Of a stretch of DNA of 64,000 nt, positions 55,618-63,277 are shown piece after piece; the first letter of the stretch is position 1; every line of letters begins with the position of its first letter. A program made the position numbers and the translations under genes. Source of the DNA: [Muricauda] lutisoli (nom. illeg.). GTDB lineage: Bacteria; Bacteroidota; Bacteroidia; Flavobacteriales; Flavobacteriaceae. The notes beneath the pieces were generated by a model. It was not told where the DNA came from. It did no database searches and saw nothing but the letters and a program-made list of their open reading frames with translations. The DNA is taken from the NCBI RefSeq assembly GCF_017313105.1, contig NZ_JAFLND010000001.1:496001-560000 (forward strand), given 5' to 3'.

Positions 55618-56556
55618 ATGAAAACAGAAAGAACATATGCCGGTATTCCAAAGGAATACGGCTCGCCCGAAAAGGCAAAAGTAGTATTGTTGCCAGTTCC
55701 TTACGATGGCACCAGTACTTGGGGAAAAGGAGCGGATAAAGGTCCGGATGCCTTTTTGGAAGCCTCTGAAAACATGGAGGTATACGATATCGAAACCGAT
55801 AGCGAAGTTTACAAGCAGGGAGTTTATCTGGCCGATACCCTAGATGGTTTTGAAACACCCGATGCCATGGTAGAAGCGGTACACACGACAGTGAAAGAGT
55901 ATATTAACCGCAACAAACTTGTGACCATGGTAGGTGGGGAGCATTCCATTTCCATAGGAGCAATCAGAGCCTTTAACGAATGTTTTGAAGATCTCACCGT
56001 ACTTCAGATTGATGCACATGCCGATTTGCGCAAAGAATACGAAGGCACAAAATATAACCACGCCTGTGCATTGTACGAAGCCAACGAGACAACCAATTTG
56101 GTACAAGTCGGTATTAGAAGCATGGATTACAGCGAAACATTGGTGATGGACAAAGATCAAGTGTTTTTTGCCCACGAGATGATTTCCGATGATTTTTGGA
56201 TGGATTCCGCCCTGGATTTGATGACGGACAACGTTTACATCACTTTTGACCTGGATGCTTTTGACCCCTCTATCTTGCCATCAACGGGAACACCGGAGCC
56301 AGGGGGACTTCTTTGGTACGAAACCCTTGATTTTTTGCGCAGGGTTTTTAGAGAAAAGAATGTGGTCGGGTTCGATATTGTGGAGCTATGTCCGAACGAT
56401 ATCGACAGGTCCTCCGATTTCTTGGCAGCAAAGCTTTACTATAAAATGTTGAGCTATAAATTTTCGAACAATCACGAATTTATGGAAGAAGGTTTTGACG
56501 ATGATGTCGACGACTTTAAAAGATCCAAAAACAACTTAGATGATTACGATGAGTAA
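55618..56556 (+). CDS. speB: Agmatinase
   Basis: A 312-residue ureohydrolase from ATG at 55618 (MKTERTYAGIP); TTG codons upstream are in frame but give no homologous extension. The binuclear Mn ligands are in GGEHSIS, QIDAHADLR and TFDLDAFDPS. It hydrolyses agmatine to putrescine and urea. The speA stop is 20 bases upstream, and the stop codon overlaps the start of the next gene by 8 bases (ATGAGTAA). Confidence 0.95.
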   Translation: MKTERTYAGIPKEYGSPEKAKVVLLPVPYDGTSTWGKGADKGPDAFLEASENMEVYDIETDSEVYKQGVYLADTLDGFETPDAMVEAVHTTVKEYINRNKLVTMVGGEHSISIGAIRAFNECFEDLTVLQIDAHADLRKEYEGTKYNHACALYEANETTNLVQVGIRSMDYSETLVMDKDQVFFAHEMISDDFWMDSALDLMTDNVYITFDLDAFDPSILPSTGTPEPGGLLWYETLDFLRRVFREKNVVGFDIVELCPNDIDRSSDFLAAKLYYKMLSYKFSNNHEFMEEGFDDDVDDFKRSKNNLDDYDE

Positions 56557-57523
56557 CAAAGGAGAAATATCACAATTTATACAAAAATACTTTTTGCACT
56601 TTAACTCCGCAGCTCTTGTGGATGCCGCTAAAGGTTATGAGGACCAACTGAACAAAGGTTCCAAAATGTTGGTTTCCTTGGCTGGAGCGATGAGCACGGC
56701 CGAGCTTGGAAAAATTTTCGCTGAAATCATCCGTACCGATAAGGTCCATATTGTGTCCTGCACGGGAGCCAACTTGGAAGAGGATTTGATGAATCTGGTG
56801 GCGCACTCACACTATAAGCGTGTACCCAACTACAGGGATTTGACCCCACAAGAAGAATGGGACCTGTTGGAAAATGGCCTCAACCGTGTTACCGATACCT
56901 GTATTCCCGAAGAGGAAGCTTTTAGGAGGTTGCAAAAACACATTTACGACATTTGGAAAGAAGCAGACGAAAAAGGAGAACGCTATTTTCCGCATGAGTT
57001 TATGTACAAGTTGTTGCTCTCCGGAGTGTTGGAGCAGTACTACGAAATTGACATCAAGGATTCGTGGATGTACGCTGCTGCAAAGAAAAACTTGCCTATT
57101 GTGGTTCCTGGTTGGGAAGATAGCACCATGGGAAATATTTTTGCCAGCTACGTGATCAAAGGCGAATTAAAGGCCAGCACGGTAAAATCTGGTATTGAAT
57201 ACATGACCTTTTTGGCTGATTGGTATGCTAAAAACTCTGAAAATGGTATCGGATTCTTCCAGATCGGAGGAGGTATTGCCGGGGATTTCCCTATCTGCGT
57301 GGTACCCATGTTGTATCAGGATTTGGAGCAGACCGACACCCCGTTTTGGAGCTACTTCTGTCAAATCAGCGATTCCACCACAAGTTATGGTTCCTATTCG
57401 GGAGCAGTTCCCAATGAGAAAATAACTTGGGGCAAATTGGATATCGACACACCAAAATTCATTGTAGAATCGGATGCTACCATTGTAGCACCTTTGATTT
57501 TCGCTTACTTATTAGACATGTAA
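56549..57523 (+). CDS. Deoxyhypusine synthase-like protein, probable homospermidine synthase
   Basis: A 324-residue protein from ATG at 56549, inside the speB stop overlap. It is homologous to eukaryotic/archaeal deoxyhypusine synthase: SLAGAMSTAELG near residue 45, SCTGANLEEDL, an NGIGFFQIGGG stretch, and ITWGKLD with the active-site Lys (Lys296 here) that carries the 4-aminobutyl imine. Bacteria have no eIF5A. DHS-like enzymes in bacteria have been linked to homospermidine synthesis, and sym-homospermidine is a main polyamine of Flavobacteriaceae. Placement behind speA and speB fits putrescine as substrate. A protein-modifying role cannot be excluded. Confidence 0.88.
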   Translation: MSNKGEISQFIQKYFLHFNSAALVDAAKGYEDQLNKGSKMLVSLAGAMSTAELGKIFAEIIRTDKVHIVSCTGANLEEDLMNLVAHSHYKRVPNYRDLTPQEEWDLLENGLNRVTDTCIPEEEAFRRLQKHIYDIWKEADEKGERYFPHEFMYKLLLSGVLEQYYEIDIKDSWMYAAAKKNLPIVVPGWEDSTMGNIFASYVIKGELKASTVKSGIEYMTFLADWYAKNSENGIGFFQIGGGIAGDFPICVVPMLYQDLEQTDTPFWSYFCQISDSTTSYGSYSGAVPNEKITWGKLDIDTPKFIVESDATIVAPLIFAYLLDM

Positions 57524-57525
57524 CC

Positions 57526-57834
57526 ATGAGAAAGGGACAAACAACAGTTTTAAAAAGAGTGATCGTTGATTACAAAAAGTTGGATAATACCATGCTCAAC
57601 CTTCTTGTGGAGAAGTTTCCAGATGGTTACGACGATGATGATATCGTAACCTACAGGAATGCTAGTAACGAAGTCGTGGAGTGTGTTGAGGTAAGGACCG
57701 AGGATACCGCTTATTTGGTTAAAGTGAGCAAACGTTTGGTCATGGCAATGGAAGATTTTGACGACTCGGATACCGACGAAAGCGAAAACTCAGATTTGGA
57801 CACCGAGGAATTGGAAGGTTCCGAGGAAGAATAG
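57526..57834 (+). CDS. Conserved hypothetical protein with acidic C-terminal tail
   Basis: A 102-residue protein from ATG at 57526 (MRKGQTTVLKRVIVDYKKL), two bases after the DHS-like stop; the open frame runs further upstream only over that gene. The N-terminal ~75 residues look folded (alternating beta/helix), with a basic start. The last ~28 residues are almost entirely Asp, Glu and Ser. I do not recognise a characterised domain. Its tight position between a DHS-like enzyme and DUF155/RimK-like genes suggests a shared role that cannot be named. Confidence 0.78.
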   Translation: MRKGQTTVLKRVIVDYKKLDNTMLNLLVEKFPDGYDDDDIVTYRNASNEVVECVEVRTEDTAYLVKVSKRLVMAMEDFDDSDTDESENSDLDTEELEGSEEE

Positions 57835-57856
57835 ATCCACCACCTAACCTATACTA

Positions 57857-58642
57857 ATGGAATCAAAGGCAATGGCTCTTCACTTGGCAAAAAGTATTAA
57901 TATACCTGCCTGTCGGAGAGCTTTGAACATGGAATTGATTTATGGCGATAGGGATGAACTTTTTTATTCCGATGCATCACGTTACCTTTATATCTTCAGA
58001 TATGGTGTTGTATCCTTTTTTGGATACAGTGAGGCGGAGATATCGCAACTTTTGATGGAAATCAAGCCATTTTGTGAAGAATGGAGGCAGTCCGATATTA
58101 CCGAGACCATGGAAATGGAATTGGTCTCCGACCACGAGAAGTCTGTTATAGATCAGGATAAGGTAATACTGTCTAAATCCAATGTGGAAGGTATAAGGCT
58201 GGCGTTGTTGCACTTATCGCAATCCGTGGCCTTGGACCATTTTGCGGGGCTATCGGAACAAGCAATGAAAGAGACCCGTCGGCACACTACCTATCTAGAG
58301 TTAAATGGAAGGTTGGACATAGGAGGGAAGAAGTTGAAAAAACACATTGCAAAAGTGTTGAACATTAACAACCAGATCTCTGAAAACCTCTATATTTTTG
58401 ATTCTCACGAAGTGGTATGGGAAGATTTGGAACTCGACCGATTGGATAAAGGTCTAAAACAGATTTTTGATCTAAAGGAACGATACCGAAATATAAAGGA
58501 ACAGGGCATTGTGATCAAGGAAAACCTAAGTCTGTTCATGAATATTATGGACCATAGGGAGAGCAGTAGGCTCGAATGGATCATTATTATTTTGATTTTG
58601 GTCGAGGTTGTTGACTTGTTCATTATGCGATTAATCAGTTAA
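57857..58642 (+). CDS. RMD1/DUF155 family protein
   Basis: A 261-residue protein with the DUF155 (RMD1/YagE) arrangement. The N-terminal alpha/beta part includes LYIFRYGVVSFFGYSE, and a middle helical part contains LLHLSQSVALDHFA. A C-terminal ESSRLEWIIIILILVEVVDLF segment is a predicted membrane anchor. Relatives include mitochondrial RMND1 and yeast Rmd1/Sif2-type proteins; the bacterial role is unknown. It follows the acidic-tailed protein by 22 bases and precedes the RimK fusion by 13. Confidence 0.88.
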   Translation: MESKAMALHLAKSINIPACRRALNMELIYGDRDELFYSDASRYLYIFRYGVVSFFGYSEAEISQLLMEIKPFCEEWRQSDITETMEMELVSDHEKSVIDQDKVILSKSNVEGIRLALLHLSQSVALDHFAGLSEQAMKETRRHTTYLELNGRLDIGGKKLKKHIAKVLNINNQISENLYIFDSHEVVWEDLELDRLDKGLKQIFDLKERYRNIKEQGIVIKENLSLFMNIMDHRESSRLEWIIIILILVEVVDLFIMRLIS

Positions 58643-58655
58643 ATACATATAAGTT

Positions 58656-60029
58656 TTGAGCGATTTTAAAATATTGGGTAGCGAAGAATGGTGCCAATTT
58701 GATGATTTGAGAATTCCGGCCATCAAGGCCAGGGTGGATTCTGGAGCAAAAACATCATCTATTCAAGCCAGTAAGATTAAAATTTTTACAAAAGGATTGG
58801 AAGAGTGGGTACGTTTTGAGGTCAACCCCGTTCAAGACAATAGAAGTATATCAATTTTATGTCAGGCCAAATTGGTCGATGTACGACATGTAAAGAGTTC
58901 GCAAGGCATTTCGGAAGAACGTCCCGTAATCAAGGCCAATGTGAACATTTCGGGCAATATATTCGAAATAGAACTGACTCTTGCGAACAGGGATACCATG
59001 GAGTATCGCATGTTGTTGGGCCGTGAGGCTATTAATGGCAGGTATTTGGTGGACCCTTCACAAAGTTTTGTGCAAGGTGGCGATATTACAGATGAAGAAT
59101 TACAGGAGAAGTATGAACCTTTTACCACTGAGAAAAAGGGTCTTAGAATAGGTCTTTTGGCGAGTAACCCCAACCTTTACAGTAACAAAAGGATAATTGA
59201 GGCTGGTGAAATGCGTGGACATAAGGTAGTGTTCCTTAATGTGGAGCACGTTTACATGAAACTCGACGCCGCTACGCCTGAAATCAGGTATCGTGGGGGA
59301 AATATGTTGGACAAGTTCGATGCCGTGATTCCAAGAATTAAGCCTGCGGTTACTTTTTATGGATGCGCGCTTTTGCGGCAGTTCGATACCTTGGGTGTGT
59401 ATTGCTTAAACTCCGCCGATTCCATAGGTAGGTCACGTGACAAGCTTTTTGCCTCCCAACTATTCTCCAAAAACGATATTCATATACCCACAACAGGATT
59501 TGCCAAATCCCCAATGGATACCAAGGACCTTATCCGTATGGTAAGTGGCGCCCCATTGATCATTAAGTTGCTAGAGAGTACCCAGGGAAAAGGCGTAGTG
59601 TTGGCTGAGACCAATAAAGCCGCAGAGAGTGTGATCAACGCCTTTAAAAGTGTACAGACCAACATTTTGGTGCAAGAGTTCATTAAAGAAGCCAATGGTC
59701 ACGATATCCGCTGTTTTGTGGTAAATGGTAAAGTAGTGGCCTCCATGCAAAGAACTGCCCAAAAAGGAGAGTTCAGGGCAAACATTCACCAAGGTGGAGC
59801 TGCAGCAAAAGTCAAGATAACCCCAGAAGAGCGAAAATTGGCCATTAAATCTGCCAAGGTTTTCAATTTGGATGTAGCAGGGGTCGATTTGATTCGTTCC
59901 AATAAGGGACCTTTATTGTTGGAGGTAAACTCTTCACCAGGACTTCAAGGTATTGAGAATACCACGGGAAAAGATATTGCCAATGTAATGATCGAGACCA
60001 TCGAGAAAAAATTGAAATACAAGCAATAA
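58656..60029 (+). CDS. Fused RimB-like (retropepsin-type protease) and RimK-family ATP-grasp ligase
   Basis: A 457-residue two-domain protein starting at TTG 58656 ([11 protein letters not shown]). Residues ~1-145 match the ATP-dependent zinc protease/RimB-like family, with [10 protein letters not shown] around residue 28 as the aspartyl-protease-like motif and MLLGREAI after it. From ~160 an alpha-L-glutamate ligase of RimK type follows: [43 protein letters not shown] and the metal-binding [10 protein letters not shown]. RimK adds glutamates to ribosomal protein S6 or cofactors; the acceptor here is unknown. The two activities are separate genes (rimB, rimK) in some Proteobacteria. Confidence 0.9.
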   Translation: MSDFKILGSEEWCQFDDLRIPAIKARVDSGAKTSSIQASKIKIFTKGLEEWVRFEVNPVQDNRSISILCQAKLVDVRHVKSSQGISEERPVIKANVNISGNIFEIELTLANRDTMEYRMLLGREAINGRYLVDPSQSFVQGGDITDEELQEKYEPFTTEKKGLRIGLLASNPNLYSNKRIIEAGEMRGHKVVFLNVEHVYMKLDAATPEIRYRGGNMLDKFDAVIPRIKPAVTFYGCALLRQFDTLGVYCLNSADSIGRSRDKLFASQLFSKNDIHIPTTGFAKSPMDTKDLIRMVSGAPLIIKLLESTQGKGVVLAETNKAAESVINAFKSVQTNILVQEFIKEANGHDIRCFVVNGKVVASMQRTAQKGEFRANIHQGGAAAKVKITPEERKLAIKSAKVFNLDVAGVDLIRSNKGPLLLEVNSSPGLQGIENTTGKDIANVMIETIEKKLKYKQ

Positions 60030-60195
60030 TCTTGAAGGTGTGTTTCAATTATTTGAAATTCAATTGGTTGTCTGTTTTTCAGAAATATTTTCCTACAGAG
60101 GGCTCCAAAATCACGAGTATAAATTTAAAATGGGCATCCGTTAACGGATAACGCCCATTTGTTAATTGTACCCTTTCCAAGTCAAGAGACCGTGT
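60030..60195. other. Intergenic region with compound hairpin, possible operon terminator
   Basis: The first part of the 543-base gap before trxB. AAATGGGC (60128-60135) and GCCCATTT (60153-60160) enclose the 14-base palindrome ATCCGTTAACGGAT (60136-60149) and a 3-base bulge. The plus strand continues without a T-tract, so if it ends the polyamine operon it is an atypical terminator. The minus strand continues TTTTAAATTT. Confidence 0.5.
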
Positions 60196-60203
60196 TATGT
60201 TTG
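60196..60203 (+). promoter_or_regulatory. Promoter box of candidate ncRNA
   Basis: TATGTTTG matches TAnnTTTG and is preceded by TTTC at 60174-60177 with 18 bases between. The predicted transcript would start near 60210. Confidence 0.45.
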
Positions 60204-60209
60204 TCTCAG

Positions 60210-60431
60210 TTAACGAAAAGCAATACAGCTTAGTTAAAACCTTAAATAGGATGGGGTGATTATAGGGTACTTTGTGTTCTTTACCTAATGTCTTATTATT
60301 ACAAGGTTTACGTTGCTCCAAGGGGTTTTTGAGGTTGAGCCCCTTGGTTGTAACGGTTTTCAAAAATCAAATTTGTTCCCATAAATTTGACCTACTTTTC
60401 GGAAAAGAGCCGTTTTTTACGGCTCTTTTTT
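60210..60431 (+). ncRNA. Candidate small structured RNA, ~220 nt
   Basis: There is no credible reading frame on this strand. CGAAAAG near the 5' end (60214-60220) is exactly complementary to CTTTTCG (60395-60401), just before the terminator, so the ends can close. Inside lie CCAAGGGG/CCCCTTGG (60318-60325 with 60340-60347), extended by CGTT/AACG across an internal loop. TCAAATTT/AAATTTGA (around 60367-60390) has an 8-base loop that could pair with ATGGGG near 60250. Its own -7 box and its own terminator bound it. A 6S-like RNA is one possibility; I cannot assign a family. Confidence 0.45.
60403..60431 (+). terminator. Strong rho-independent terminator before trxB
   Basis: AAAAGAGCCGT (60403-60413) pairs with ACGGCTCTTTT (60419-60429), loop T5, with T's continuing to 60431. 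It stands 140 bases upstream of trxB, so it must end another transcript. Confidence 0.9.
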
Positions 60432-60538
60432 ATTTGAGACTCCTTCAAAAACTATCCGAAGGTCAAGTCATTCACAATTGTTCACATCTTTTAAGAAAAC
60501 CAGAAAAGTCTAAGGTGTAAGTTTTTGGACAAAAAACC

Positions 60539-60546
60539 TACTTTTG
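60539..60546 (+). promoter_or_regulatory. trxB promoter -7 box
   Basis: TACTTTTG fits TAnnTTTG and ends 26 bases before the trxB ATG. The nearest TTTG is too close (11 bases) to be a normal -33 box. AGGAGA lies 7 bases before the ATG, one of the few ribosome-binding-like sites in the window. Confidence 0.5.
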
Positions 60547-60572
60547 TAATATAACATTTCAGGAGAAGATTT

Positions 60573-61541
60573 ATGTCAGAACAAGTGGAAAGAATCAAAA
60601 CATTGATTATAGGATCAGGGCCAGCAGGATATACTGCGGCAATTTATGCCTCAAGGGCAGATTTAAAACCGGTTTTGTATACAGGAATGGAACCTGGTGG
60701 TCAGTTGACCACAACCACCGAAGTGGATAACTTTCCAGGGTATCCAGAAGGTATTGATGGGCCAGCCATGATGATGCAGTTGCAACAGCAAGCAGAAAGG
60801 TTCGGTACACAGGTTCGAATCGGTATGGTGACCGCCGTGGAATTAAGTGATGAAGTAGGCGGTATACACAAGATTACTGTAGACGATTCAATACAATTGG
60901 AAGCAGAAACCGTTATTATTTCCACAGGGGCTTCGGCCAAATATTTGAATATACCAAGTGAGCAGCGTTTAAGAGGTGGTGGTGTATCTGCCTGTGCTGT
61001 TTGTGATGGATTTTTCTACAAAGGCCAAGATGTGGCCATTGTTGGAGCAGGGGATACCGCTGCTGAAGAAGCATCTTACTTGGCGAATATTTGTACTAAG
61101 GTGACCATGTTGGTGCGTAAAGATTATATGCGTGCTTCCAAAGCCATGCAACATAGGGTAAACAGTATCGATAATATCGAAATCAGATACAATACCGAAG
61201 TGGATGAAGTACTAGGTGATCAAGTAGTGGAAGGTGTACGTGTTGTGAACAACGAAACTGGTGAAAAAGAAGAAATCCCAGTAACAGGATTGTTTATAGC
61301 CATTGGGCACAAACCCAATACAGATGTCTTTAAAGGACAATTGGACATGGATGAAACAGGTTATATTATCACCCAACCAAAATCCACTAAAACAAACAAA
61401 CCTGGGGTTTTTGCCAGCGGAGATGCACAGGATAAGATATACAGACAAGCAGTTACCGCTGCTGGAACCGGTTGTATGGCCGCTTTGGATGCAGAACGCT
61501 ATTTAGCCTCGGTGGAGAGCAAGGAGATGTTGGCATCATAG
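60573..61541 (+). CDS. trxB: Thioredoxin-disulfide reductase
   Basis: A 322-residue low-molecular-weight thioredoxin reductase. The FAD site GSGPAGYTAA is near residue 14, the redox-active CAVC is at residues 141-144, the NADPH motif GAGDTAAEEA follows, and GVFASGDAQD closes the FAD domain. It reduces thioredoxin with NADPH in the cytoplasm. It stands alone with its own promoter box and ends in a strong bidirectional terminator. Confidence 0.97.
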   Translation: MSEQVERIKTLIIGSGPAGYTAAIYASRADLKPVLYTGMEPGGQLTTTTEVDNFPGYPEGIDGPAMMMQLQQQAERFGTQVRIGMVTAVELSDEVGGIHKITVDDSIQLEAETVIISTGASAKYLNIPSEQRLRGGGVSACAVCDGFFYKGQDVAIVGAGDTAAEEASYLANICTKVTMLVRKDYMRASKAMQHRVNSIDNIEIRYNTEVDEVLGDQVVEGVRVVNNETGEKEEIPVTGLFIAIGHKPNTDVFKGQLDMDETGYIITQPKSTKTNKPGVFASGDAQDKIYRQAVTAAGTGCMAALDAERYLASVESKEMLAS

Positions 61542-61561
61542 AAAAATTGATATTATATTAC

Positions 61562-61593
61562 AAAAAAAGGCGCTGTATTCAGCGCCTTTTTTT
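61562..61593. terminator. Bidirectional terminator between trxB and lipocalin-like gene
   Basis: A 14-bp perfect stem, A7-GGCGCTG (61562-61575) with CAGCGCC-T7 (61580-61593) and a TATT loop. It serves trxB on the plus strand and the convergent gene on the minus strand. Confidence 0.95.
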
Positions 61594-61604
61594 GTGATTG
61601 TTAA

Positions 61605-62048
61605 TCAATCAATCCGCTTGTAATTCTCTGAAAATGTTCTGTTCCCGTCTTCGTCAACCGTAATTTGACTGAACGAATCCTCGTTTAGAATCAGTTCAAA
61701 AGTAAAATTGCGCATTGTGTCCAAAGCTTTCATCATATCATCATCACCATATTCTATGACTTCCACTAACGAATTGTCCGTTACTTTGTAAGAGCCATAA
61801 CCAAATCTTCCGTGGGGGTCATCTGGCACATATCGGGTCCACATAATTTTTTCTTTGGAATACATTTTAACCTGTCTGTAGCCATCCGATTTGTTAATGG
61901 TGTCTATTATATTTTCTCCATCATAATTGTAAAAACTTTGTAGTTCCCACGTTCCTACAATTGTTGGACTGTTTGGTTCGTGATTCTTAAAGCTCCCTAC
62001 GATTAAGAAAACAAAGATGAGTGTGAAAAGTAAAACTGATTTTTTCAT
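61605..62048 (-). CDS. Exported lipocalin-like hypothetical protein
   Basis: A 147-residue protein with an N-terminal hydrophobic signal or anchor segment (about residues 4-20) without a lipobox Cys. The motif IVGTWELQSFYNYDG near residue 31 is the lipocalin-like/DUF4488 opening. The remaining strands (MYSKEKIMWTRYVPDD, FGYGSYKVTDN) fit a small beta-barrel. The function is unknown. It is monocistronic. Confidence 0.75.
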   Translation of the reverse strand: MKKSVLLFTLIFVFLIVGSFKNHEPNSPTIVGTWELQSFYNYDGENIIDTINKSDGYRQVKMYSKEKIMWTRYVPDDPHGRFGYGSYKVTDNSLVEVIEYGDDDMMKALDTMRNFTFELILNEDSFSQITVDEDGNRTFSENYKRID

Positions 62049-62236
62049 AATGCTCTACTTTTTAAATTATTAGAATATTTAAAAGGTATGAATAAAATTT
62101 AACAATATTAAATTTATAGCTTTCAAAATCACCTCTCTTTCAATTTTGATATTAAATTTCTAAAATATCCATAATCGTCTTTTGTTTGAAGAACAAAGAT
62201 GGTGATGTGGCGAATACATTCTTGATGGAAGCTGTT

Positions 62237-63277
62237 TTAAACAAGCTTGTTTATACAGGAAATTAATTTTTGGACATCTTCTGTTTTATGGTAGGCACTT
62301 AAGACAATGCGACTAACTATAGGACCATTTTTATCAGGATAATTGAAATTGGTGAAAACAAACCCATGTTTTCTCAAGGCGGAAGCTAATGTATCATTTT
62401 GAAACTCAAAGGTGGGGTGACCATCCATATTATTGAAAAATGATGGTTTTTCCAGTTGGGACTTGAAGAGATGATAGTTGTTTTTCAGTAATTCCAATCG
62501 TTCGGAATACATATCGCTTGCCCCTAGAAGCGTTCCCATAAATGCAGGAGAGGTAGGGCTTGCCCCACCGTAAAAAGGTGTGGCTTCCAACATTTGGATA
62601 TCCTCTTTGTTCCCAAAAACAGCTCCTGCTTGTACGCCCAATGCCTTGCCAAGAGAACAGCAGACCAACAATTTGACAGGTTCCAAATCCTTGAGCATGC
62701 TGTAACAACCACTCCCATTGGCACCTACAACGCCAATGCCATGTGAGTCATCTCCGATCAGGACAATCTTGTCCAACGGAAGTTCGCGGAGTCCATCAAA
62801 GTCTGGGAACTGTTTGCCGGAAAAGTCGATGGTATCAAATAGCACGACAGGTAGTCGATTTTTATCCAATTCCGCCGCTACATATTGATACAATTCATCC
62901 GAACTGGATGCAATTTTTACGCCATTGACCAGAAGCGCTATATGGGCGTGTGGTGCGGCAATAATGGGATGACCTAGTTCCAGTAGATGGTGCACCACCA
63001 ATTGGGCGGCCAAGTAACCGCTGGACATGGTTAAACAGTCATCACTGCCTACCCAATGGGCCAAATGCCTTTCTGTTTCTCTATATATCTCCAGCGCAAT
63101 ATTCGATTTCCGGGAGGCACCGTAGTGCATTCCGTACTTGGTCACGTTTTTTAAGTACAATTCTTTGAAAGGCCCATAATTTTGCACTCCCAAATAGGAG
63201 GTTCCCCCAAAATACAAATGGGGTTTGCCATCAATTAAGATCTCTCTATCGGGTATGCTTTGTATCGGATAGGCCAT
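62237..63277 (-). CDS. Aminotransferase class I/II-fold PLP enzyme (AONS-like)
   Basis: A 346-residue protein from ATG at 63277, whose first base is shared with the dipeptide epimerase stop; the much longer open frame upstream lies over that gene. It resembles 8-amino-7-oxononanoate synthase/alpha-oxoamine synthases: YFGGTSYLGVQNY at the start, GDDSHGIGVVG, and CCSLGKALGVQAGAVFG with the PLP Lys. It is shorter than BioF (~385 residues) and no bio gene is adjacent, so a biotin role is doubtful. Pairing with the epimerase suggests amino-acid or peptide metabolism. Confidence 0.85.
   Translation of the reverse strand: MAYPIQSIPDREILIDGKPHLYFGGTSYLGVQNYGPFKELYLKNVTKYGMHYGASRKSNIALEIYRETERHLAHWVGSDDCLTMSSGYLAAQLVVHHLLELGHPIIAAPHAHIALLVNGVKIASSSDELYQYVAAELDKNRLPVVLFDTIDFSGKQFPDFDGLRELPLDKIVLIGDDSHGIGVVGANGSGCYSMLKDLEPVKLLVCCSLGKALGVQAGAVFGNKEDIQMLEATPFYGGASPTSPAFMGTLLGASDMYSERLELLKNNYHLFKSQLEKPSFFNNMDGHPTFEFQNDTLASALRKHGFVFTNFNYPDKNGPIVSRIVLSAYHKTEDVQKLISCINKLV

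Noticed and set aside
54143..57523. Genuine deoxyhypusine modification system
   Set aside because: No eIF5A-like gene is present in the window and bacteria are not known to carry it; a polyamine role explains the context better.
60079..60363. 94-codon minus-strand frame in the gap before trxB
   Set aside because: Low-complexity, no recognisable fold, and it runs antisense through the hairpins of the candidate small RNA; nothing suggests translation.
62049..62236. Small gene or terminator in the gap between the lipocalin-like and aminotransferase genes
   Set aside because: Very AT-rich; the TCTTTTGTT/AACAAAGA inverted repeat is imperfect and lacks a T-tract, and no frame looks coding.
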